The translations under genes were made by a program, and so were the position numbers. Of a stretch of DNA of 64,000 bases, positions 29,706 through 36,936 are shown piece by piece. The stretch lies in contig NZ_FZOG01000001.1 of the NCBI RefSeq assembly GCF_900188155.1, positions 310,001 to 374,000 of the forward strand. Direction: 5' to 3'. Below the pieces are notes generated by a model. That model had not been told where the DNA came from. It did not search any database and saw nothing but the letters and a program-made list of their open reading frames with translations. This DNA comes from Pseudomonas segetis (GTDB lineage Bacteria > Pseudomonadota > Gammaproteobacteria > Pseudomonadales > Pseudomonadaceae). Within the stretch, counting starts at the first letter, position 1. Each line of letters begins with the position of its first letter.

Positions 29706-30958
29706 AGGCCAGCCTCTATGTCAGTGAAATACAGGCGAGCGCTGGTAAGTGCCCGCTGTTGTTCGATATCAATCTGTTTCAGTTGCGCCTCTATAAGCCC
29801 TTGGCGCGCGCTGATTACGGCTGACAATTGGTTTCGAGCGGCGCGGTAGTCGGCCATTGCCAGCTTGAGCCTGTCTCTGGCCAGTGGAATCAAGGTTGCC
29901 TGGTTGCGCTTGAAGGCACGGTCCAGGCGTTGGTAGGTCGCAAGGTTGTCCTCTAACTGCTGGGTGTGCATGCGCAGCTGGGCCTGATACTCAGCTTCGA
30001 TCTTGTCCAGCTCGGAGTGGCGTGCGGCAATCTTTGGGTCCTGGCGTGAGCCACTGAAGACCGGGAGATCAATGCTCAGTTGCAAGCTGACCATGTCTCC
30101 GAAATCCTGGTCTCGGTTCTGGTAGGCGACTTCCCAGCTCCAGTCGGACTTTTTCTCGGCCTTGGCTTGGCGAAGCTGAGCTTCTTTCTCGCGGGCCATT
30201 GGCTCGTATGCCGCAAGCTCGGGATGGCGCGCGAGGTTATGTGTGTAGTGCTGCGCATCCACAGGCCAGTTGGGCATTGATCCTGTCAACTTCTCATTCG
30301 CTCGCAGTCCGACCCAGCGCCTTAACGCGGCGCGTTGTTGGGCGAGTTCCTGGTGTAGCTGGTCCTCTTGCTCTTCAAGCATTGCCGCCTGGATTTTCGG
30401 TGCGACTGCGTCGGCAGTCTGTCCATTGCCGCTGGCAAGACGCGCCTGAACAGCTTTGCCAAGCAGTTGGTTTTCTGCGTACAGCGTCTTGAACAGGGCT
30501 ATCTTGCGTTCAAGCGCCAAGGTCGAAATCCAGGCCATTGCGGTTTCACGGCGTACATTCAGGCGCTCAATTTGCGCTTCTATGCTGGCGCGCTCGACGC
30601 TGGCTTTGGCCGTGTCGATCCGTGCTCCACGTTTGTCGCTGTTGAGCATTTGCTGCATCACGCCAATCTTGGTCGATGTCATGGGTACAGCATTGAGTTC
30701 GCCGCGATCCGGGCCATTGATGGGGAAGTTTTGCAAGCCAAGCAGTAGCTTTGGGTCAGGCAATTCGCCTGCGGGAATTGCATTGTTGCGTGCGGCCTCA
30801 AGCTGAGCCGCTTGAGCGGCTAGTGAGGGAGCATCACGTTCTGCCTCTCGCATTGCCTCTGCGAGGCTCAAGGCGTAGGCGCCATCGCTGAGTTGCGTGG
30901 CAAGCACAGCCACGAATGCCGACGCCAGTGTGCGCAGGCATGGATATCGAAGTTTCAT
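29702..30958 (-). CDS. cusC: CusC/TolC-type outer membrane channel
   Basis: Outer-membrane factor of the Cus pump, 418 aa. ATG at 30958 gives a signal peptide MKLRYPCLRTLASAFVAVLA cleaved near ADG/YA-LS. Long alternating helical repeats (MREAERDAPSLAAQAAQLEA, and the second repeat EAQLKQIDIEQQRALT) match the TolC-like OEP fold. The frame is open 34 codons further upstream, but those lack a ribosome-binding site. Like CzcC-type members it has no N-terminal lipid Cys. It is followed without gap by cusB. Confidence 0.85.
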   Translation of the reverse strand: MKLRYPCLRTLASAFVAVLATQLSDGAYALSLAEAMREAERDAPSLAAQAAQLEAARNNAIPAGELPDPKLLLGLQNFPINGPDRGELNAVPMTSTKIGVMQQMLNSDKRGARIDTAKASVERASIEAQIERLNVRRETAMAWISTLALERKIALFKTLYAENQLLGKAVQARLASGNGQTADAVAPKIQAAMLEEQEDQLHQELAQQRAALRRWVGLRANEKLTGSMPNWPVDAQHYTHNLARHPELAAYEPMAREKEAQLRQAKAEKKSDWSWEVAYQNRDQDFGDMVSLQLSIDLPVFSGSRQDPKIAARHSELDKIEAEYQAQLRMHTQQLEDNLATYQRLDRAFKRNQATLIPLARDRLKLAMADYRAARNQLSAVISARQGLIEAQLKQIDIEQQRALTSARLYFTDIEAGL

Positions 30959-31075
30959 TGCAGTGATTCCGATCATGTTGAAGTCGCGCCCAGTGCGGCC
31001 CCAAAAAGCGGAAAGCCAGACACGCAGCGCCCCGCCGGGACCAACCCGGCTGGAACTCAATACATAGAAGAGGAA

Positions 31076-31405
31076 TCAGGCGCGGGGAGGGCGCCAAACA
31101 CTGTCGGGGGAGGTGGATGCAATGAAGTTGTTTTGCGCCAGGATAGGCGGCTGATGAGCAAAATTTACCGGGGACTTAATGCTTAGAACCTGAACCATGA
31201 TGCTATTGGCCTGGCATTCAAGGCCGCTTTTGCAGAATTTTTCAGCAATGCTCATCTGCTCGGCGCAGCACTCCATGGCCTGGTGTTGCGCTGGGTTGGT
31301 GTTACCCATTGGGCATGGCAAACGCATCTGTGCCTGCACCACGCCATTAAAGGCGAGTGTCAGGCAAATCATGATGCGCAGGGCATGCCGAATAAGCAGG
31401 TTCAT
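31076..31405 (-). CDS. small secreted Cys/His/Met protein, CopL-like
   Basis: 109 residues with a signal peptide (IRHALRIMICLTLAFNGVVQ, cleaved after QA). The mature part carries a dense putative metal site: CPMG, QHQAMECCAEQMSIAEKFC, GLEC. The tail SPDSVWRPPRA is typical of small copper-associated proteins of the CopL-like group. Such genes accompany copper efflux operons but their role is not settled; a periplasmic copper sensor or binder is plausible. It sits 19 bases after the DoxX gene and 117 bases before cusC, linking bufferin and Cus genes. Confidence 0.65.
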   Translation of the reverse strand: MNLLIRHALRIMICLTLAFNGVVQAQMRLPCPMGNTNPAQHQAMECCAEQMSIAEKFCKSGLECQANSIMVQVLSIKSPVNFAHQPPILAQNNFIASTSPDSVWRPPRA

Positions 31406-31424
31406 CTAATAGCCGTAGCCGGAT

Positions 31425-31940
31425 TCAGGAGTTGTAACCATAGCGCCGTGCAATCAGGTGGTCTATAGAAAATATTCCAGGCCCTTTGCTCATCAGGATC
31501 AACAGCACCGCAGCCCATACCCCATGAGTCGGATAGGCACTTGGATAGACCAGCAGCTGGATAACCAGGGTCATCACCAGCAAGCCGAGCGCGGAGAAGC
31601 GTGTGGCAAAGCCAAACAGAATCAAAACCGGCAGCACATGCTCGCCAACTGCAGCCAGGGTGGCTGCAAGTTCAGGGGATAAAAAGGGCAATTTATATTC
31701 TTCCGTGAATAATGGAATTGCCGAGGGGGAGAGTGTAGGGATGCCCAGTGTGAAGGTGCCCGAGACTATATCGATTTCAAGGCCCGACACCTTGGTTTGT
31801 CCGGATTTCCAAAACACGGCTGCAATGGCAAAGCGACCGATTAAGGCAATCAGGCTATACGGGATCTGCTTGAACAGCTCGATCGCGTTGCCGACCATGC
31901 GTACCGGCGCAGGAGCCTGTGGGTGGGTTGATTCAGTCAT
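31425..31940 (-). CDS. DoxX family membrane protein, bufferin-associated
   Basis: 171 residues, about four membrane helices (SLIALIGRFAIAAVFWKSGQ; VGEHVLPVLILFGFATRFSA; LLVMTLVIQLLVY; WAAVLLILMSKGPGIFSIDH). DoxX proteins are a regular partner of bufferin/DUF692-DUF2063 clusters, where they are thought to act in export or redox of the product. It starts 12 bases after the bufC stop, in the same direction, so it is very probably in the same operon. Confidence 0.85.
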   Translation of the reverse strand: MTESTHPQAPAPVRMVGNAIELFKQIPYSLIALIGRFAIAAVFWKSGQTKVSGLEIDIVSGTFTLGIPTLSPSAIPLFTEEYKLPFLSPELAATLAAVGEHVLPVLILFGFATRFSALGLLVMTLVIQLLVYPSAYPTHGVWAAVLLILMSKGPGIFSIDHLIARRYGYNS

Positions 31941-31952
31941 GATGCATCCTTG

Positions 31953-32732
31953 TTAGGCAGCAGAGTTGGAAAGGCTATAGCGGGTGATTGCACCTGTTTG
32001 AATCAGGTGGGCCAGCAATGGGGTCAGGTCAAACTCGGGCTCGCAGGCAATGGCGTACTCGGCCGCCTCCGCAAGGGGATGGCTGTCCATCAGTGCGCCA
32101 AGAAAAAGTGCAGCGGCGGTTGATATCTGCAGCACTTCAACTTCCATTCGGTTGCGCAGTATCAGTCCATGCTCGGGGGTATTCGGATTGACCCTGGCGA
32201 TATCGACATGGCCTTGGTGCGCGGCCCATAGCGAGACAATCGCATGGGGCGAATTAAGTACCGCAAGCGATGGATGCAGGGTGAGTCTCATCTGCTCGAG
32301 TGCCGCTGGATCAGCCAGGGCTTGCGCCAGGTGTTCCGGGCCCAATGTGGCTACATCGGCACTGTGATAGGCCTGGATGCGGGCAAACTCGAGGCGTGCC
32401 ACATCCGCCAGGTAGGGCAGGCCTTGGGCTGGGGGAAATACCTCCATAAACCGGGCAAAGCTTGCGCCGTAACAAGCCAGAACAGGCGACTGCGGAGGGA
32501 ATTCGCGGACAAAGACACTGGCCATCGCGCGGAAAAACTCATCACCCACCAACTGCAGGGTCACAGGAAAGTTGTCGGCCAGCGCATTGATCAATGAGCT
32601 GATCACATTATTACGGTACACCGCAAAGCGGCTGTCGCTGGCTGAACCATTCCAGGTTTTAAGTTGCCCAGGGCAGGGGTGCTGCACCTTGAGCAGTGCG
32701 TTGGAGAGCTCGTGCTGGTAGCCCATGGTCAT
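31953..32732 (-). CDS. bufC: BufC-like (DUF2063) bufferin maturation partner
   Basis: 259 residues. The N-terminal DUF2063 segment reads RFAVYRNNVISSLINALADN near 35-54 with the FPVTLQLVGDEFFRAMA helix after it, and the C-terminal half resembles the RiPP recognition part of MbnC/BufC partners. In characterised bufferin systems it binds the precursor and presents it to the DUF692 enzyme. Its ATG overlaps the bufB stop by 4 bases (ATGA), so the two are made together. Confidence 0.83.
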   Translation of the reverse strand: MTMGYQHELSNALLKVQHPCPGQLKTWNGSASDSRFAVYRNNVISSLINALADNFPVTLQLVGDEFFRAMASVFVREFPPQSPVLACYGASFARFMEVFPPAQGLPYLADVARLEFARIQAYHSADVATLGPEHLAQALADPAALEQMRLTLHPSLAVLNSPHAIVSLWAAHQGHVDIARVNPNTPEHGLILRNRMEVEVLQISTAAALFLGALMDSHPLAEAAEYAIACEPEFDLTPLLAHLIQTGAITRYSLSNSAA

Positions 32733-33625
32733 GCATGCTCCGGCACAAGTGAATGCTGCGCCAACAGCCCTTGAGCCTGTTGCGCTTCTGCCAGCAGGAC
32801 CGCAAGGGATGGGATGTCGTTGTCCCGCTCGATCAATGTCGGCAGTGCACCGGTGCGGGCAAGAACATCGCCGTAGAGCGTCCAGACAGCATTGTCTATA
32901 GGCGTGCCATGGGCATCTATCAGCAAGCGTTCGCCCAGGCTGTCATGGTCCTCGGCAAAACCTGCCAGGTGGATTTCGCCCACCGCCTCAAGCGGCAGTT
33001 CGTCTATGTATTGCTGCGCATCCCAATGGTGATTGACGCAGGACACATACACATTGTTGACGTCGAGCAGCAGGCCACAGCCAGTGCGCTTGATGACCGT
33101 GCTGATGAAATCGGTCTCGCTCATGCTCGATTGGCAAAATTCAACATAGGTCGAGGGGGTTTCCAGCAGCATGCGCCGTTGCAAGCGTTCCTGAATGCGA
33201 TCAATGTGCTCACAGACTCGCGCCAGGGTGGCCTGGTCGTAGGGAATGGGTAGCAGGTCGTTGTAAAAATTCTCGTCGTGGCTCGACCAGGCCAGGTGTT
33301 CTGAAAAAGCCTGCGGCTGGTAGCGGTCAAGTAATTCGGCCAAACGGTTCAGGTGATTTTCGTCTATGGCCTGTTCAGAGCCGATCGACAGGCCAACACC
33401 ATGAATCGACAAGGCATAGCGCTGGCGAATCTGGGTTAGGTAATGATGAAAAGGCCCGCCAGCAACCATATAGTTTTCAGCGTGTACTTCGAAAAAGCCG
33501 ATGTCGGTTTTTTCATTGAGAATCTGTTGGATGTGTTGCGTTTTTAGGCCCAACCCCACCTGTTTAGGCAAGGTTGGTCCATGATCAGGAACGCCTGTGG
33601 CATGGGGCAATATGCTTGATGTCAT
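32729..33625 (-). CDS. bufB: BufB-like (DUF692) multinuclear iron oxidase
   Basis: 298-residue TIM-barrel enzyme of the MbnB/BufB family, which uses a di- or tri-iron centre and oxygen to modify Cys residues of a peptide into thiooxazole-type groups. Metal-ligand-like stretches: FFEVHAENYM near 44-53, SIHGVGLSIGSEQ near 73, FSEHLAWSSHDENF near 105, LLLDVNNVYVSCVNHHW near 187, and EIHLAGFAEDH near 217. It lies between the precursor gene bufA and bufC. Identity of the modification in this organism is inferred from family. Confidence 0.88.
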   Translation of the reverse strand: MTSSILPHATGVPDHGPTLPKQVGLGLKTQHIQQILNEKTDIGFFEVHAENYMVAGGPFHHYLTQIRQRYALSIHGVGLSIGSEQAIDENHLNRLAELLDRYQPQAFSEHLAWSSHDENFYNDLLPIPYDQATLARVCEHIDRIQERLQRRMLLETPSTYVEFCQSSMSETDFISTVIKRTGCGLLLDVNNVYVSCVNHHWDAQQYIDELPLEAVGEIHLAGFAEDHDSLGERLLIDAHGTPIDNAVWTLYGDVLARTGALPTLIERDNDIPSLAVLLAEAQQAQGLLAQHSLVPEHA

Positions 33626-33650
33626 GTGCGGCGCTCCGAATCGGCTGTGT

Positions 33651-33956
33651 TTAAGCCTTTGGCTTGTACTCGGTCAGTTGGCCAAAGCCTGTTGGCGAAG
33701 TCGCGGATTCAGTCTTTTCGCAGGTGCCTGCTGGGACATATTTCCAGGCGTTGGCTTGGTAATCGGTTGTTGAAGTGCCCGCGCAAGTGGTGCCAGCGCC
33801 TGCTGCGCAATCGTTTTTACCCTTGAGGGAAATACCGAAGCATTTTTCGTTGTCGGCGGCGTGAGCAGTGGTGACAGCGGCAGAAGACAGTGCCACGGCA
33901 GCGCCCAATGCGAGTGCGAGGCTAGCAGCAGAAACTGTACGGGTTTTAGCATTCAT
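33651..33956 (-). CDS. bufA: bufferin precursor (DUF2282), copper-binding RiPP
   Basis: 101 residues. A signal peptide ([20 protein letters not shown] with cleavage after AHA at about residue 33) sends it to the periplasm. The core carries four Cys at 39, 50, 58 and 79 in the spacing [12 protein letters not shown] ... TTCAG ... GTCEK, the bufferin BufA1 (DUF2282) arrangement. In studied bufferins, modified Cys chelate copper and protect the periplasm from excess. It is first in a minus-strand run bufA-bufB-bufC-doxX, with an inverted repeat at 34045-34068 upstream. Confidence 0.87.
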   Translation of the reverse strand: MNAKTRTVSAASLALALGAAVALSSAAVTTAHAADNEKCFGISLKGKNDCAAGAGTTCAGTSTTDYQANAWKYVPAGTCEKTESATSPTGFGQLTEYKPKA

Positions 33957-34281
33957 AAAGGTGAATCTCCGTTCGTTGGATGCATAGAGTCAAACTCAGG
34001 GATGACGATGGATGCGGCTATCGCCTTGAACGCAGCAACTCGGTCAAAAGGGGATAGATAACCTTTTGCTCAACTTGCGCGTCTGCTGATACAGAGAAGA
34101 GATGGGCGGATTTATTACAGGACAGGCTGAAAAAAATCCAAGAACCCCAAACCTGAGGTTGTTGAAGCGAGCGGGTTGAGCACATGACTCACCTATAGCC
34201 GTTAGGCTCTGGCAAAATAGCGTTCCAATAGGCGCGGGTCTTTTTTGCGCAGCCAAGCCCAATCCAGATGCAGACGAGCAG
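33957..34281. other. divergent intergenic region bufA / rsmJ
   Basis: No convincing gene in these 325 bases. It contains the inverted repeat at 34045-34068, and on the minus strand a TTGACC that could serve as a -35 for bufA, but no good -10 follows. No recognisable promoter for rsmJ was seen. Confidence 0.5.
34045..34068. promoter_or_regulatory. inverted repeat upstream of bufA, candidate operator
   Basis: CAAAAGG (34045-34051) and CCTTTTG (34062-34068) with a 10-base spacer, about 90-110 bases before the bufA start. The right-hand end on the minus strand runs into TTGACC. The regulator is unknown; no regulator gene lies in the copper block itself. Confidence 0.4.
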
Positions 34282-35076
34282 ATGTTGATGAGCGAAGACA
34301 AACACGGCACCGCAGTCCGCATGGATGCGTTGGCGCCTCATTTAGCCGTGGACGCCGCGCAATGGGCGGCGCGGCTGGGCCTGCCGCAGACGGGAGATGC
34401 GGCCTTTGCTCTGCAACTGGCCGATAGCGGCTTGCAGTTGGTCGAACTCGGCCCGCAAGCGCCTGGGCCGGTGCGGGTGGATTTTGTCGAGGGCGCTGTA
34501 GCCCACCGGCGTCTCTTTGGCGGCGGTAGCGGCCAAATGATCGCCAAGGCGGTGGGCATCCAGGCAGGTGTGCGCCCGTCGATATTGGATGCCACTGCCG
34601 GGCTTGGTCGCGATGCATTCGTGCTGGCCAGCCTGGGGTGCATGGTGAACATGATCGAACGCCAGCCATTGATCGCTGCGCTGCTTGAGGATGGCTTGGT
34701 CCGTGCCGGGCATGACCCGGATGTAGCGCCGATTACCGCACGTATGCGCTTGCATCTTGGCAATGCGATTAGCCTGATCAATGATTGGCAGGGCGAGCGA
34801 CCACAGGTGATTTACCTGGACCCGATGTTTCCCCATCGCGACAAAAGTGCCCTGGTCAAAAAAGAAATGCGCGTATTTCGTCCACTCGTCGGGGATGACA
34901 TGGATGCCCCGGCCTTGCTGGCGGCGGCACTGCAGTTGGCGACCCATCGAGTGGTGGTCAAGCGTCCGCGTAAAGCGCCGGTCGTGGAAGGTGCAAAGCC
35001 TGGTTATGCGCTTGAAGGCAAATCCAGTCGCTACGATATCTATCCGCTGAAGAAGCTGGTTCCCGCCGGCAAGTAA
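34282..35076 (+). CDS. rsmJ: 16S rRNA (guanine1516-N2)-methyltransferase
   Basis: Methylates G1516 of 16S rRNA using SAM. 264 residues, RsmJ length. The SAM-binding motif [18 protein letters not shown] lies near 97-114 and the catalytic region [19 protein letters not shown] near 176-194. The C-terminus [13 protein letters not shown] is typical of the family. ATG 34282 is close to a weak GAG; ATG 34288 is equally possible. Flanked by divergent bufA and convergent tetR, so it is probably monocistronic. Confidence 0.92.
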   Translation: MLMSEDKHGTAVRMDALAPHLAVDAAQWAARLGLPQTGDAAFALQLADSGLQLVELGPQAPGPVRVDFVEGAVAHRRLFGGGSGQMIAKAVGIQAGVRPSILDATAGLGRDAFVLASLGCMVNMIERQPLIAALLEDGLVRAGHDPDVAPITARMRLHLGNAISLINDWQGERPQVIYLDPMFPHRDKSALVKKEMRVFRPLVGDDMDAPALLAAALQLATHRVVVKRPRKAPVVEGAKPGYALEGKSSRYDIYPLKKLVPAGK

Positions 35077-35097
35077 GGCCCCGTGATCTGCGAACGG

Positions 35098-35736
35098 CTA
35101 GTCTGGGCGGTAGGCCCGCATGAACATGGCGACGTGCTGCTCAATATGTTCCAGTGCCGCGTCGCCTTCTAGCGCTTCCTCAAGACCGATCAACACACAA
35201 AAGTTGGCCCCGCCCTTGATCAGGCAAAAAAACTGGTCGGCTGCGATATGTGTATCGTCGATTTTTAATTTACCGCTGGCATTGGCCCGCTCCAGCAAAC
35301 GCTGCATGGCGTCGAGCAGGCGCTGGGGGCCGGCCTCGAAAAACAGTTTCGAGAGCTTGGTGTCCTGGCCGCTTAGGCTGACCATGACCCGGTGCAACTC
35401 GATCGACTCACGGCTGTTGATCAGCGTATGAAAGGCGAGTGCGACCTTAAGCAGGATTGATTCTATTGGGGTTTCATCGGGCAGCTCGAACAGCAGTTCA
35501 GGTATCTGCGCTTCGCATTTGGCCTGGACAGCCGCCGAGAACAGCGTCTCTTTGTCTGTAAAGTGGTTGTACACCGTGAGTTTGGATACGCCTGCCTCTG
35601 CGGCGATCGCATCCATGCTGCTGCCGTCATAGCCGTTGCGCAGAAACAGCGTTTTTGCCGCTTCCAGAATAGCGCTGCGTTTTGCGAGATCCTTTGGGCG
35701 ACCTGGGCCGTTTGACTGTAACAACTTGTTTGGCAT
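35098..35736 (-). CDS. TetR/AcrR repressor of the adjacent RND pump
   Basis: 212 residues. HTH in AILEAAKTLFLRNGYDGSSM ... AGVSKLTVYNHFTDKETLF, residues about 22-66. The N-terminal SNGPGRPKDLAKRS resembles AcrR-type repressors of RND efflux genes. It is divergent from the membrane-fusion gene, and the 92-base gap between them holds a perfect 10-base-arm palindrome, so autoregulation and repression of the pump are likely. The inducer cannot be read from the C-terminal domain. Confidence 0.88.
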   Translation of the reverse strand: MPNKLLQSNGPGRPKDLAKRSAILEAAKTLFLRNGYDGSSMDAIAAEAGVSKLTVYNHFTDKETLFSAAVQAKCEAQIPELLFELPDETPIESILLKVALAFHTLINSRESIELHRVMVSLSGQDTKLSKLFFEAGPQRLLDAMQRLLERANASGKLKIDDTHIAADQFFCLIKGGANFCVLIGLEEALEGDAALEHIEQHVAMFMRAYRPD

Positions 35737-35769
35737 TGGCGATTTTTAATACTGGACTGGTGAGTTTGG

Positions 35770-35798
35770 TATTTATACTATACCGCTCAGTATAAATA
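35770..35798. promoter_or_regulatory. palindromic operator between tetR and RND pump
   Basis: TATTTATACT (35770-35779) and AGTATAAATA (35789-35798) with a 9-base spacer ATACCGCTC. Inner arms ATACT/AGTAT around a GC-containing core resemble AcrR-class operators, and AT-rich -10-like hexamers overlap it. Confidence 0.7.
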
Positions 35799-35828
35799 TT
35801 CTAAAACTTTCCTGAAAGGCCAACGGTC

Positions 35829-36932
35829 ATGTTCCAACATGTCTTTCGAACTGCGCTTCCCCTGAGTCTCATCGCTGTCCTTGCGGCCTGTGGTAATGGT
35901 GAGAAAACCGAATCGGTGATACGCCCTGCAATGGTGGTCCAGCCCGTGCCTTCCACTGCGCTAATGGATACCTATCCGGGCGAAGTACGCGCACGCTATG
36001 AACCCGACCTGGCATTCCGCATCGGCGGCAAGGTGATCAAGCGCCAGGTAGATGTGGGCGATCGCGTCAAGAAAGGCCAGGCGTTGGCTGAGCTTGACCC
36101 ACAAGATGTGCGTTTGCAGCTTGAGTCAGCCCGCGCACAGGTGGCTTCGGCCCAGGCGAACCTGCAACTGGTCAAGGCCGAGCGCGACCGCTACAAAACC
36201 CTGCAGGGGCGTCAACTGGTCAGCCGTTCGCAGTATGACAATGCGGAAAATCTGTATCGCGCGGGTGTGGCCCGTCTCAAGCAGGCCCAGGCTGATTTCA
36301 ATGTCGCCAATAACCAGAGTGGCTACGCTGTGCTGGCGGCCTCGCAAGATGGTGTCATTGCCCAGCGTTTCGTCGAGGTTGGACAGGTTGTTGCCGGCGG
36401 CCAGACTGTATTTTCATTGGCTGCAGACGGTGAACGTGAAGTCCGTATTGATCTGCCCGAGCAGGCGTACGGCCGTTATCCTGTTGGCCAGCCGGTCGAG
36501 ATAGAGCTTTGGTCACAACCCGGCAAGCGCTTTAATGGGCATATCCGCGAGATGTCGCCAGCCGCTGATGCGCAATCGCGCACCTTTGCGACCCGGGTTG
36601 CATTTGACGCAGGGGATATTCCTGCCGAACTGGGGCAGAGCGCCCGGGTGTTTATTGCCCGTGAGGGGGAAGTTGCCCTGGCCATTCCGCTCTCGGCTTT
36701 AACCGCGGATGCGGGCAAGCCATATGTCTGGGTGGTTGATCCGCAAAGCTCGACCTTGAAGCGAACAGCCGTTCGCGTTGGCCCCTACAGTGACAATTCG
36801 GTGCCGGTTCTGGCTGGACTCAAGGCCGATGACTGGGTTGTTGCGGCCGGCACGCAAGTCTTGCAGGAGGGGCAGCAGGTCAAGCCCCTGGACCGTGAGA
36901 ATCGCGCGATCAAGCTGACGGCGAAGGAGTAA
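35829..36932 (+). CDS. RND efflux membrane-fusion lipoprotein
   Basis: Periplasmic adaptor of an HAE1-type drug pump, 367 aa. Lipobox LIAVLAACGN puts the lipidated Cys at 21. The lipoyl half-motifs are FRIGGKVIKRQVDVGDRVKK near 62-81 and YAVLAASQDGVIAQRFVEVG near 168-187, with a coiled-coil hairpin between them. The beta-barrel and membrane-proximal domains complete the protein. It is 4 bases before the permease gene. No outer-membrane factor gene is adjacent, so a TolC/OprM-type channel from elsewhere must be used. Confidence 0.9.
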   Translation: MFQHVFRTALPLSLIAVLAACGNGEKTESVIRPAMVVQPVPSTALMDTYPGEVRARYEPDLAFRIGGKVIKRQVDVGDRVKKGQALAELDPQDVRLQLESARAQVASAQANLQLVKAERDRYKTLQGRQLVSRSQYDNAENLYRAGVARLKQAQADFNVANNQSGYAVLAASQDGVIAQRFVEVGQVVAGGQTVFSLAADGEREVRIDLPEQAYGRYPVGQPVEIELWSQPGKRFNGHIREMSPAADAQSRTFATRVAFDAGDIPAELGQSARVFIAREGEVALAIPLSALTADAGKPYVWVVDPQSSTLKRTAVRVGPYSDNSVPVLAGLKADDWVVAAGTQVLQEGQQVKPLDRENRAIKLTAKE

Positions 36933-36936
36933 TCCC

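Noticed and set aside
31034-31050. GCCGGG-ACCAA-CCCGGC hairpin between the CopL-like gene and cusC
   Set aside because: No T-run follows on the coding strand; it may attenuate or only be GC-rich noise, so it was not called as a terminator.
34044-34322. 92-codon minus-strand frame between bufA and rsmJ
   Set aside because: Overlaps the start of rsmJ and has no ribosome-binding site or recognisable product.
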